From Dyella humicola (lineage in GTDB: Bacteria > Pseudomonadota > Gammaproteobacteria > Xanthomonadales > Rhodanobacteraceae), in contig NZ_JAPDPC010000001.1 of assembly GCF_026283945.1 (NCBI RefSeq), forward strand, positions 806,001-870,000: a DNA stretch of 64,000 nt. The letters run 5' to 3'. The position numbers and the translations under genes are program-made. Each line of letters starts with the position of its first letter. Position 1 is the first letter of the stretch. Positions 51,438 to 59,089 of the stretch are shown here, in pieces. The notes beneath the pieces are model-generated. The model was given only the letters and a program-made list of their open reading frames with translations. It ran no database searches and was not told where the DNA came from.

Positions 51438-52088
51438 ATGAACGCGTCGAAATACCCGCCCGCAGTGTTCGTTGCGGATGCCATTGCCCTGGACTTTCTC
51501 AATACGGTGACGCTCAAAACGGATACGCCGTACGATTGGCTGGCCGATGGCGCTGCTTTGCTTTCATGGCTAGAGCAAGCTGCGTTGGTACCTTTGGACG
51601 TCGTGAAAGCGTTTGGCGCCGATGCTTCGGATGAAGACCTCTGTGCCGTCGCGCTCCAGGCTCGAACGCTGCGAGAGTGGTTTCGCGCATTCGTCGAGAA
51701 GCATGGGTTGGGGCCGCCTTCAACCGCCACGCTTGCCGAACTAGCTCCAATTAATTGCATTCTTGAGCGCGATGCAGCGTTCCGGCAGGTCGTCATTTCA
51801 GATCCCGTGGGTTCGAGCAACGGGTGTGGTGACCTAGAGTGGGCTTCGATGCGTCGTTGGAATGGTGCTGAGGCACTCTTGATCCCAATCGCCGAATCGA
51901 TTGCAAGGTTTGTCGTAGTCGAAGATCTGTATCGTGTCAAAACTTGTGAAGGACATCAGTGTTCAATGATCTTCCTGGATCGCGCGAATACGCACAGTCG
52001 ACGTTGGTGCAACATGGCAAGGTGTGGAAATCGCGCTAAGCAAGCGAAATTCCGCGAGAGGATCAGGGTGCCAACTGGCGAAGGTTGA
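51438..52088 (+). CDS. CGNR zinc-finger (ABATE-domain) regulator, copy 2
   Basis: A 216-aa paralogue of the protein at 36930: ABATE domain FVADAIALDFLNTVTLKTDT and LVPLDVVKAFG, then the finger CEGHQCSMIFLDRANTHSRR and WCNMARCGNRAKQAKFRER. Its own upstream dyad (site D) and the dyad at copy 1 suggest autoregulation or cross-regulation. Two paralogues in one cluster might respond to different signals through the ABATE domain. AAGGCG before the ATG serves as ribosome site. Confidence 0.82.
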   Translation: MNASKYPPAVFVADAIALDFLNTVTLKTDTPYDWLADGAALLSWLEQAALVPLDVVKAFGADASDEDLCAVALQARTLREWFRAFVEKHGLGPPSTATLAELAPINCILERDAAFRQVVISDPVGSSNGCGDLEWASMRRWNGAEALLIPIAESIARFVVVEDLYRVKTCEGHQCSMIFLDRANTHSRRWCNMARCGNRAKQAKFRERIRVPTGEG

Positions 52089-52470
52089 GCGACCCCTTGC
52101 GTGAGTTACTTGGCCCTAGTGGTATAGGGCAAGACTGGCCTAGGCCGCGTCGAGCTGTGGAGCGGGCGCCTGCCAACTGTCCATGCGCTCAATAGGAGAT
52201 TGGGCGGATGAGGGCGCTCGATTGCAACAGAGGCGCCTCGTGCCCGCGCGCCGCCGATTTGACCCGATAGATTTTGTGGTGGCGTCCGCAGGCATGCGAC
52301 ATGCGGGGCGCGTCCGACGCCTCCCATAGCCTGCTGCGCAACAATCACCACATGGTTAGCGCCAGGTGCATGGCGCTTTCGCTGTCATGTGGCAGCCCTT
52401 AGGGGAGCTGAAGAATGAACAAGTGTTCCCTCACTGGCGCATGAGTGCTTGACACTCGTAATTTGCAAGC

Positions 52471-52501
52471 GTAACCTCCCAAACGTCACGGAAACGGTTA
52501 T
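52471..52501. promoter_or_regulatory. 31-bp dyad operator, site F
   Basis: GTAAC-N21-GTTAT. Its left half overlaps TAACCT, the -10 candidate of a promoter whose TTGACA lies 17 bases upstream. It is 358 bp before the dehalogenase start, farther than in the other sites. Confidence 0.6.
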
Positions 52502-52740
52502 GTGCAATCGGACGGACATCGGGCAGGCAGTGGCTTTGAGCGCTTGGCGTCAAAGTTGGCGGTGGTGTTTTCGGATGCTTTCCGATCGGACGTCGTGAAG
52601 GTGAAGTGAAGATGTCTTCAGGACATCTCTCCCTCTCATCAGAGCAGATGGAGCGAAATACGCCCGGCGGAAGCCGATAGGCCGCGCATCGATTTCACTG
52701 GCTATTGGGCCCGGAGCGGCAAGGTTGGGCAACTCGTAAG

Positions 52741-52768
52741 CCTTGCGTATAGAAACGCATACGCAAGG
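52741..52768. repeat. Perfect inverted repeat upstream of the dehalogenase
   Basis: CCTTGCGTAT-(8 bases)-ATACGCAAGG. It could be an operator dyad for a TetR- or LysR-like regulator, or a hairpin in the leader. It is unlike the 31-bp dyads. Confidence 0.55.
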
Positions 52769-52859
52769 AATTTCACTTGGCATTTACTTCATTCGATTGG
52801 TGGTTAATTGGTGCCGCAGCAGGGGTGCGAATCAGTTGCCATCCATGGGAGCAATTAAC

Positions 52860-53747
52860 ATGATCTCTTCAGCATTTCCGTTCGAAAAGAAGCGGAAGAA
52901 CGTACTCGGCAGCGAGATGGCATATGTAGAGGTGGGCGAAGGTGATCCCATCGTGTTTCTGCATGGCAATCCGACCTCGTCCTACCTATGGCGCAACGTA
53001 GTGCCCCACCTTCAGAAGCTAGGTCGCTGCATCGTGCCCGATTTGATTGGCATGGGTGACTCGGCAAAGTTGCCGAATAGCGGCCCGGGGTCGTACCGCT
53101 TCGTGGAGCATCGTCGTTACCTGGATGCACTGTTGGAAGCGCTCGATGTCCGTGAGAACGTGACGCTAGTTATCCATGATTGGGGTTCGGCGCTCGGGTT
53201 TGATTGGGCAAATCGCCATCGCAAGGCTGTGAAGGGCATTGCATACATGGAGGCGATCATCATTCCGCAAGGTTGGGATCACTGGGACAAGTTCGATATG
53301 CGCCCCGCCTTGCAAGGCCTTCGCGGTGAAGCAGGCGAAAAGATGGTTCTCGAGGAAAACTTCTTCATCGAGAAGATCCTGCCTGGGGCGATCTTGCGTC
53401 AACTTTCCGAGGAAGAAATGGCTCATTACCGTAAGCCTTTTGCTGAGCCGGGAGAGGGGCGTCGTCCGACGCTAACCTGGCCTCGCGAGATTCCGATTGA
53501 GGGGAATCCCGTCGATACGTTTGAGATCGTGAAGGATTATGGAAAGTGGTTGAAGACAAGCGACGTCCCGAAGCTTTTCATAAGCGCCGAGCCCGGCGGG
53601 ATTTTGTCGGGGGCGGCAGAACTGGAATTCGCTCGTAGTTTGCCGGCTCAGACCGAGGTCACGGTGAAAGGTGTGCACTACGTGCAGGAAGACTCACCGG
53701 ACGAGATTGGGCAGGCTATTGCTAAGTGGTTGCCGACGATCGGTTGA
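52860..53747 (+). CDS. Haloalkane dehalogenase (HLD-II type)
   Basis: A 295-aa alpha/beta hydrolase that cleaves carbon-halogen bonds of haloalkanes to alcohols. The whole active-site set of the LinB/DhaA group is visible: nucleophile Asp107 in VIHDWGSALGF, halide-holding Asn37 in FLHGNPTSSYLWRN and Trp108, acid Glu131 in YMEAIIIP, and the base His in GVHYVQEDSP about residue 272. The spacing is that of LinB, nearly residue for residue. The start at 52860 has GGGAG eight bases upstream and gives the family length; the in-frame start at 52743 lies in the inverted repeat. The gene is on its own transcript. Confidence 0.92.
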   Translation: MISSAFPFEKKRKNVLGSEMAYVEVGEGDPIVFLHGNPTSSYLWRNVVPHLQKLGRCIVPDLIGMGDSAKLPNSGPGSYRFVEHRRYLDALLEALDVRENVTLVIHDWGSALGFDWANRHRKAVKGIAYMEAIIIPQGWDHWDKFDMRPALQGLRGEAGEKMVLEENFFIEKILPGAILRQLSEEEMAHYRKPFAEPGEGRRPTLTWPREIPIEGNPVDTFEIVKDYGKWLKTSDVPKLFISAEPGGILSGAAELEFARSLPAQTEVTVKGVHYVQEDSPDEIGQAIAKWLPTIG

Positions 53748-53926
53748 CGCAAGTTAGCGCAATAGGTCTTTAGAAAAGCGCCGCGGGTACCAGCGATGGT
53801 ACTCGCGGAATGCGTGGCACTATCGTGGGCGGGTTTTGCCCGTCCGCTACGGCATCCAATAACGGCACAGAGTGTCGTGGCTGCGCATCCGAATCTCTGA
53901 GACACCCCGGGCGTACGCTCGCCTCC

Positions 53927-54268
53927 ATGATCGTATGGGTGATTCCCCCAGGCAGTGACGGAACGATGCTGGCTCAAACATCGAGCGGGCATGTGACGCT
54001 TGCGACTATCCGGCCTAAGGGAGATGCGTGGGAGTTCACCTTTGAACGGGGTGCCCGCAACGCGGGGCCACACCCCGCACCTTCCATCGCCTGGGCGAAG
54101 CGGCAGGTGAAGGGCTTCCTGGCTCGGCGCGAGGAACGCCTGGTGCTTCCGTCTGAGCGGCCGGTGGGCGGGTACCCTGCGCCGTTACCCAGTCACCACT
54201 GCGATTGTCTCGGGCGGCCCTATCCGGCTGTGGTTGTCAGGCCCCGCCCGTCGCGCCGGAGACGGTGA
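53927..54268 (+). CDS. Hypothetical protein
   Basis: A 113-aa soluble protein (MIVWVIPPGSDGTMLAQTSS at the start; IAWAKRQVKGFLARREERLV in the middle) with no recognised family. Its stop overlaps the next start (TGATG), so the two are translated together, and with the SRAP gene they form a three-gene set. The C-terminal third is rich in Pro/Arg. An in-frame start at 53810 exists but the extension is poor. Confidence 0.55.
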   Translation: MIVWVIPPGSDGTMLAQTSSGHVTLATIRPKGDAWEFTFERGARNAGPHPAPSIAWAKRQVKGFLARREERLVLPSERPVGGYPAPLPSHHCDCLGRPYPAVVVRPRPSRRRR

Positions 54269-54495
54269 TGGCAATGACGCGCGACGATCTTCAGGTCAAG
54301 CTCAATTGCCTGTACCTCCAGGTTCGGCGCCTGCTGCGCGAAAATCCAGATCCGGCCGATTTTTGGCCCGAATTCGCCGGCCGCGCTGACGAGATCCTGG
54401 ACCAAGCGGGCCCCTCTGAGTACGACTGGGTGGCCGGGCAGATCGACGCTATGCTGGAGGACAACGGGCTGCGCGCCCACCAACTGAGCACATGA
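54268..54495 (+). CDS. Hypothetical small acidic protein
   Basis: A 75-aa protein (MAMTRDDLQVKLNCLYLQVR, then acidic FWPEFAGRADEILDQAG), all helical by appearance and with no recognised family. It starts on the stop codon of the upstream gene and ends 3 bp before the SRAP gene, so it belongs to that operon. The internal ATG at 54274 is an alternative start. Confidence 0.6.
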   Translation: MAMTRDDLQVKLNCLYLQVRRLLRENPDPADFWPEFAGRADEILDQAGPSEYDWVAGQIDAMLEDNGLRAHQLST

Positions 54496-54498
54496 CCT

Positions 54499-55194
54499 AT
54501 GTGTGGACGGTATGCGCTGTATGGGCCGGTCAAACTATCCCGTCGAGCCAAGGCGGCTCTCGATGCGCTGGACCTTGACCTGGTCAGTGCCGTCAATCAG
54601 CGAGAACCGCAGTACAACGTCGCGCCGACTCATCACGGGTTGGTGGTCACTGCGGACCCGAAGGGTGTCGCCGCGCAGATGTTCCGCTGGGGCCTGATTC
54701 CAAGCTGGGCAAAAGACGCCAAGATCGGTTTCAACACAATCAATGCGCGAGTGGAAACGGTCGGCACCAAACCGGCGTTTCGCTCGGCGTTTAAGCACCG
54801 GCGGTGCCTGGTCCCCGCCTCGGGGTACTTCGAGTGGAAGGGCGAACCTAAGGTAAAGCAGCCCTATTTCATCCACGACCCAGCGGGAGAGCTATTGCTC
54901 TTCGCGGGACTCTGGGAATCGTGGCATGACCCCAAGGACGAAGCGGGACGTGCAGTCCACAGCTACACGATTATCGTTGGCGAGGCCGGCCCGGTGTCGG
55001 GGCAGATCCATGACAGGCAACCTGTGATCCTTGCACCCGAAACCTGGGAGGATTGGCTTCGTGGCGACATCGAGATCGCCAAAGCCGCTTTGGACGCGCG
55101 GGACATCACTGAGCTGGCTTACTACCCCGTCACGAAAGCCGTTGGTAACGTGAAGAGTCAGGGCGAGGATTTGGTCCAGCCGATCGCCTTGTGA
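54499..55194 (+). CDS. SOS response-associated peptidase (SRAP/YedK-like)
   Basis: A 231-aa SRAP protein, which forms a covalent link to abasic sites in single-stranded DNA through Cys2 and protects replication forks. Cys2 is in MCGRY; the other active-site residues are in PQYNVAPTH (Asn), SGYFEWKG (Glu) and GQIHDRQPVIL (His). The usual HxRMP motif is HDRQP here, a variation next to the active-site His. Such genes are often carried by mobile elements and phages. It is last of a coupled three-gene set. Confidence 0.9.
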   Translation: MCGRYALYGPVKLSRRAKAALDALDLDLVSAVNQREPQYNVAPTHHGLVVTADPKGVAAQMFRWGLIPSWAKDAKIGFNTINARVETVGTKPAFRSAFKHRRCLVPASGYFEWKGEPKVKQPYFIHDPAGELLLFAGLWESWHDPKDEAGRAVHSYTIIVGEAGPVSGQIHDRQPVILAPETWEDWLRGDIEIAKAALDARDITELAYYPVTKAVGNVKSQGEDLVQPIAL

Positions 55195-55228
55195 GCGAGC
55201 AGGCCCAGAGAGCCCGTATGTCGGATCT

Positions 55229-55261
55229 GCCCGGGTTACCCGTCGTCCTCATGACCCGGGC
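55229..55261. terminator. Inverted repeat between convergent genes
   Basis: GCCCGGGT (55229-55236) and ACCCGGGC (55254-55261), with a 17-base loop, between the end of the SRAP gene and the end of the minus-strand gene. There is no T-tract; it may be a two-way terminator. Confidence 0.4.
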
Positions 55262-56223
55262 GTAGATGGCACTTTGCGCCAGCGCTTCCAGCCCCATAGG
55301 CCGACTGGTGCAACAAACGCCGCCCAAAGCCACTGCCAGTTGTTCGATACGAAGTCGGTGATTCGCTGCCACGCGGTTACCTCCACAACAATCTCCTTAT
55401 CAAATGTGCGCATCACGCGCTCTGAGGGTGTGTCACCAACTTTGATGATCGCGGACAGAGTTAGGTGCAACGGGTGCGTTCCAGACATCGTCGGTACAAC
55501 GTCCCATGCCCACTCCACCGTGTCGTCTGCTCCAATTGCCTGCCGCTCCGGCGTGATGGCCGTGATAGCAAATTGCGGGCCGGTCAGGCGTGCCTCCATC
55601 TGCTCGGCAATCTTGATGCTTGCACCTTGTTTGCTACCCGGCGCCGCGATCTCCGCGGTCAGTTGTTCCACGGTCTTCTTCATGTCCAACAACAACTGCA
55701 CGTGGGCCGTCTGCTTTACGTTTAGTGTGGTGGGTGTGTTGAAAGCGATCTGACCCGTCGGTAACGCCTTGAGCTCGCGATCCAGTGCCGCGAACGCGAG
55801 GTTGGGGTCCTCGTTGGCAACAGGCGGAGGCGGAGGGGGCGGCGGTGAGGTAGGGGGATGCACGGACGGGTGGTGAGGCTCAGGCTGCGGTGGGGGCAGG
55901 CTTGCGGTTGGAGGGTATGCTGGCTCGGCAGCTGGCGCGTCGGCCGTGGATGGCGGCGCCGCCGCTGGCGCGGGCTGCTCAACTGGCACTGTCGGCTCGG
56001 CTGCCGCTGCCGCCGTGGATGCTGGCGCCGCAGCTGTCGCGGTGGGTGGCGGGCTCGCAGCCTCAGGAGGAGACCGACTCCCACTTTCAGGATTGGGCGA
56101 GGTGCTCGTATCCCTGGGGCCCGAGCATGCCGCCAACGACGAACCGATGGTGATGACGCCTACGAGGAGGAGTATCGACAGGACGGCCGATACCGCCCCG
56201 ATCAATCCATTTTTCGCGCCCAT
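55249..56223 (-). CDS. Proline-rich membrane-anchored protein, unknown function
   Basis: A 324-aa protein with an N-terminal membrane segment (about residues 7-33), followed by a 110-residue low-complexity Pro/Ala/Ser spacer including a run of eight Pro. A folded beta-rich domain occupies about 150-285 (QIAFNTPTTLNVKQTAHVQL, then FAITAITPERQAIGADDTVE), and a C-terminal helix NWQWLWAAFVAPVGLWGWKR ends it. ITIGSSLAACSGP could also be read as a lipobox. I have the impression that similar C-terminal domains occur in conflict-system neighbourhoods, but I cannot name a family. It is convergent with the SRAP gene. Confidence 0.6.
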   Translation of the reverse strand: MGAKNGLIGAVSAVLSILLLVGVITIGSSLAACSGPRDTSTSPNPESGSRSPPEAASPPPTATAAAPASTAAAAAEPTVPVEQPAPAAAPPSTADAPAAEPAYPPTASLPPPQPEPHHPSVHPPTSPPPPPPPPVANEDPNLAFAALDRELKALPTGQIAFNTPTTLNVKQTAHVQLLLDMKKTVEQLTAEIAAPGSKQGASIKIAEQMEARLTGPQFAITAITPERQAIGADDTVEWAWDVVPTMSGTHPLHLTLSAIIKVGDTPSERVMRTFDKEIVVEVTAWQRITDFVSNNWQWLWAAFVAPVGLWGWKRWRKVPSTPGS

Positions 56224-56381
56224 ATGCCGCCGCTCCTCGCAGTAGTGAGGGGTACATGCATCTGCGATCCGCCAGCTTGGCTGTGTCGGACCGGGGCGAT
56301 GGGAAAATCATCCTCCGAGAGACGGAGGCTCGCTAGTGCCGGAACCTGACCTAGGCGCGCTTTGCGCGGATAATGGGGGGC

Positions 56382-56627
56382 ATGAGCGAGCCAACCCCCG
56401 AAGGTCTACGTCGCTATCCCAACACGGCAGGCTACAGCGCCGACCTGGTCGACCCCATCGCGTGCACCTGTAAGCCAACCTGCCTTCCGCGGTGCGCGGG
56501 AGAGTGCGGCTGCGAAGCGTGCGCCGTCCAGTTCAATATGTTTTGCGATATGGCCGGGTTCTATAGCACCGGCGACACCTTTGACGAGAAGGCCAGGGCG
56601 CTGGCCAGGTATCGGGGTGAATGCTAA
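56382..56627 (+). CDS. Cysteine-rich hypothetical protein
   Basis: An 81-aa protein with nine Cys, concentrated in CTCKPTCLPRCAGECGCEAC (residues about 28-47), which suggests binding of one or two zinc ions. No family is recognised. The ATG at 56382 follows tgggggc; the one at 56373 is also possible. It precedes the 2H-phosphoesterase gene by 21 bp on the same strand. Confidence 0.6.
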   Translation: MSEPTPEGLRRYPNTAGYSADLVDPIACTCKPTCLPRCAGECGCEACAVQFNMFCDMAGFYSTGDTFDEKARALARYRGEC

Positions 56628-56648
56628 GTAGCCCGCGGACGAGCAGGT

Positions 56649-57185
56649 ATGAGCCGGACATTGTTGGCGCTGCTAGTGCCCGAAGCGGAGCCGCTGGTTG
56701 GCGAGCTGCGCGCCCGCTACGACCCAGCCGCCCGGCGCGGACTTGGCGCCCACATCACCCTGGTGTACCCATTCCTTGACAGCGCTGATGTTACGGCGGA
56801 CGTGCGGGCAGGACTCAGTGCTGTAGTTGGAAGCTATGGGCCGCTGTCTTTCCATCTGGAGGAGGTGCGGACGTTCCCGTCGACAGTGTGGCTCGCTCCG
56901 ACCCCGCCCGAGCCCATTCACACCTTGGCCTCGGCCATTGAGCAGGCGTTCCCTGTCAGACCGACCGTGGGCCATGCGTTTGCCCGCTATACACCGCATC
57001 TAACAGCTGCTCGCGATGTGAGGCGGGAACGACAGCTCATTGCCGACGTCCTCCGGTTGCGTGTCGAGACGTACGGATACGTCGAATGCACGTGCCACGC
57101 AGTCGTCTTGCTTGAGAGTGTTGACAAACGATGGCGACCATCCGGCGCATTCCCTTTGGGTGGTGCCATGCACCACCCTCGATGA
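56649..57185 (+). CDS. 2'-5' RNA ligase/2H-phosphoesterase family protein
   Basis: A 178-aa 2H-phosphoesterase. The two HxT motifs are AHITLVYPF (about residue 37) and TPHLTAA (about 118), in a bilobed arrangement of the expected length. Members hydrolyse or form 2',5' phosphodiester bonds in RNA or cyclic nucleotides. In an accessory region near defence genes it could act on a signalling nucleotide or on damaged tRNA; this is speculation. Confidence 0.82.
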   Translation: MSRTLLALLVPEAEPLVGELRARYDPAARRGLGAHITLVYPFLDSADVTADVRAGLSAVVGSYGPLSFHLEEVRTFPSTVWLAPTPPEPIHTLASAIEQAFPVRPTVGHAFARYTPHLTAARDVRRERQLIADVLRLRVETYGYVECTCHAVVLLESVDKRWRPSGAFPLGGAMHHPR

Positions 57186-57346
57186 CCGGGCGCGACCTTG
57201 TTGCGGGCAATTTGATGGTGTCCAGCGCCACGCACCCCATCGCAGCGGACGGAGGTTGTATCTCCTTAGTCGAAGCAAAGAGGCCGAACGACGACCTTGG
57301 CGTCATGGAGGTGACCGAACGGGGGGTACTGACAGGTAGTTCCTAG
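57182..57346 (+). CDS. Possible 54-aa ORF coupled to the 2H-phosphoesterase gene
   Basis: It starts on the stop codon of the previous gene through ATGA (MTGRDLVAGNLMVSSATHPI). The composition is protein-like but no family is recognised and nothing else supports it. The remaining sequence to 57455 holds no gene I can name. Confidence 0.3.
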   Translation: MTGRDLVAGNLMVSSATHPIAADGGCISLVEAKRPNDDLGVMEVTERGVLTGSS

Positions 57347-57455
57347 CCTTCCGGATGATACCAACGGCAGAACTAGCGCATTTAACCTTCGGGCGGCCGC
57401 AACACAGCTTCCGCGGCTCGGGGGTTCAGTACTCAACTGCGAAAAGGGGTCACTC

Positions 57456-58112
57456 ATGGAACGGAAAGCTTTGTGCTTGTCGTTGTTGGTTGGTGCGCCA
57501 CTTATTGCGTCTTTCTGTGCTGTGGCGAGCCCTCCTCATGCCGCAACTCCAGATACGCAATCGTCGCAAAAGCCAACCGTCGGTGCGCCAAGCGCCCTCA
57601 AGCAAAAGCTGTTGGATGCGCTCGCCAATGGCTACGACTGCCACGTTCGAATCTCTGGAAAAGCTCCGCTCACCAGCGTCATTGCTGGAAACCCATACGT
57701 AGTCGAATACAACGCCAAGACGAATAAGTGGTACTACGCCGGCCCCATTCCCAACCGTGACCACGATTACAACGACATATGGGGGCGGCCATTCAATCAA
57801 GGAGGCATTTTCTCACCCGCGGACGGCCTTGTTGCGATTCTCAATCAAACCTTCTATCTCGACGATCTAGGTTGGCTCTGGGACATCGGTGACGGAAGCG
57901 GGGCCCTACTAGCGGTCAATGGCCGGCTCTATTGCGACGATGGCCCGCCCTTCCCACCAACGCCGCCGTCTAAACCCTCGGATGACCAGATAAAGAAGGC
58001 GCTGGAGGACAGCAAGAAACATGGGCCAGCGCTCCAGGACTTTAAGAAGAATTACGAGCAGGTTTTGAAGCAGCCGCGGGTATACACGATGCCGGTTCCA
58101 CCTGAGGCCTAA
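57456..58112 (+). CDS. Secreted hypothetical protein
   Basis: A 218-aa exported protein. The signal peptide is MERKALCLSLLVGAPLIASF with cleavage near AVA-SPP. The mature part has an aromatic-rich centre (YNAKTNKWYYAGPIPNRDHD, IWGRPFNQGGIF, LDDLGWLWDIGDGSG) and a Lys-rich helical tail after a Pro-rich hinge. Only two Cys are in the mature chain, possibly a disulfide. The family is unknown to me. It is the last gene before the tRNA-like junction. Confidence 0.65.
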   Translation: MERKALCLSLLVGAPLIASFCAVASPPHAATPDTQSSQKPTVGAPSALKQKLLDALANGYDCHVRISGKAPLTSVIAGNPYVVEYNAKTNKWYYAGPIPNRDHDYNDIWGRPFNQGGIFSPADGLVAILNQTFYLDDLGWLWDIGDGSGALLAVNGRLYCDDGPPFPPTPPSKPSDDQIKKALEDSKKHGPALQDFKKNYEQVLKQPRVYTMPVPPEA

Positions 58113-58285
58113 TAACTGGAAGGCAAGCGCTTGTCGGGTTAGAAAGTTGCCAGTGGCGGCAGGTGAGGGTCTGTGGGCACTATGCCCCCGTGAAAATTAG
58201 AGTCGGATAATGGGCGCATCAGGCGGTTGAGCGACCCGGACCCGTAAAAAGAAATGTCCGTCAACCGGCGCCGCGCAAGCTTCGT

Positions 58286-58338
58286 GCAGTTGACTCTTAA
58301 TCAATTGGTCGTAAGTTCGAATCTTAGACGGCCCGCCA
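58286..58338 (+). tRNA. Degenerate 3' fragment of tRNA-Lys (CTT), attachment-site remnant
   Basis: It contains the anticodon arm GTTGA-CTCTTAA-TCAAT with anticodon CTT, the variable TGGTC, a T-arm-like gtaag-TTCGAAT-cttag with one mispair, and a terminal acceptor strand ending CCGCCA. The D-arm and 5' acceptor strand are absent. This is how a duplicated or diverged attachment site of a tRNA-integrating element looks; it is not a working tRNA gene. Confidence 0.7.
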
Positions 58339-59089
58339 ATTGAATCAAGCGTTTAGCGGAAGCTAAGTGCCCTTTTGCTTGCCTGAAATCCACCTTGCTT
58401 AGCTGTGGCTTAGGGATGGCTTAGTTGCGACGTCGGACCGGACACCGCCTGGATTAGCTGGCTTGGGCAGCATCAGGGCTCGCAGCAGCTAAACGCGGGC
58501 GTAGCAGGCCTCTAGCAGGCTGTTTGATCACGATCCCGCTCCTCCGAGACTCAATGACTTGAGTCCAGTGAGCATGGCTTGTAGAGCCGCGCTTAGGCCA
58601 ATTGAAAGCTGGTCAATTGATCCCGGATCAAACTGCTTTGACCCTCCCCGTGTTCCAGTTCGCCGGATTCGATTACCGGCGTTTCAAAGTGCCATCCGAG
58701 TTGAAGTCATCCGGTCCGAGGATGCGAGCACCTGGCGGCGGCATGCCATCAGCCTCTGCGAGGCTCTCTTTCGTATGGGCGGCCGAGGCTTGCCCGACGG
58801 ATTCGAGTACGTGGCGCGCATTGGCTGGATTGCGCAGCATGTGCCACGTGTCTCGTGCGCCAGCGGAGAGGGGCCACTGGGCAAGGGGGAACAGGTGCCG
58901 GTGCGACTGTATGGGGTGCTTCATATCGCGACTCCCGAGTGACTAAAGCCTGCAAGAGGTTGGTCGATGCTGCATTCTATAGTGACTTTTTCGTCGTGGC
59001 TCGATTCCGGGCCGGTTGCACTCGTTCGAGTCAGACGAGAGCGCTGCGAAATCTTAGTGCTACAGGATGTTTTTTTGGGGAGGAGTTCT
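58339..59089. other. 751-bp gap with repeats and no certain gene
   Basis: Apart from the GCTTAG repeats, overlapping frames exist on both strands between 58559 and 58946 (for example a 127-codon plus-strand frame), but none has a recognisable family or good start, and they exclude one another. They may be a decayed gene. Confidence 0.4.
58397..58424 (+). repeat. Three GCTTAG repeats at 11-bp spacing
   Basis: GCTTAG occurs at 58397, 58408 and 58419, each exactly 11 bp apart (one helical turn). CTTAGC in inverse orientation lies at 58360-58365. Such arm-type repeats beside a tRNA-derived core site are what a tyrosine integrase binds. Confidence 0.6.

Larger units (their letters stand above)
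52089..52859. other. 771-bp gap with regulatory repeats and no supported gene
   Basis: Between the CGNR gene and the dehalogenase gene. It holds site F (52471-52501), with TTGACA at 52449-52454 and TAACCT 17 bases later, and a perfect 10-bp inverted repeat at 52741-52768. Short open frames (for example 52500-52598, 32 codons) are not convincing. A long leader or a small RNA upstream of the dehalogenase is possible. Confidence 0.4.

Noticed and set aside
55720-56250. Several long open frames on both strands opposite the proline-rich gene
   Set aside because: They arise from the GC-rich low-complexity Pro/Ala repeat. The minus-strand frame alone has a membrane segment, spacer and folded domain.
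58930-58948. Third copy of the 27.4/27.9 kb repeat (ctcccgagtgactaaag)
   Set aside because: Only about 15 of 17 bases match, no TATGAT or ATG follows at the right distance, and the match is short enough to be chance.
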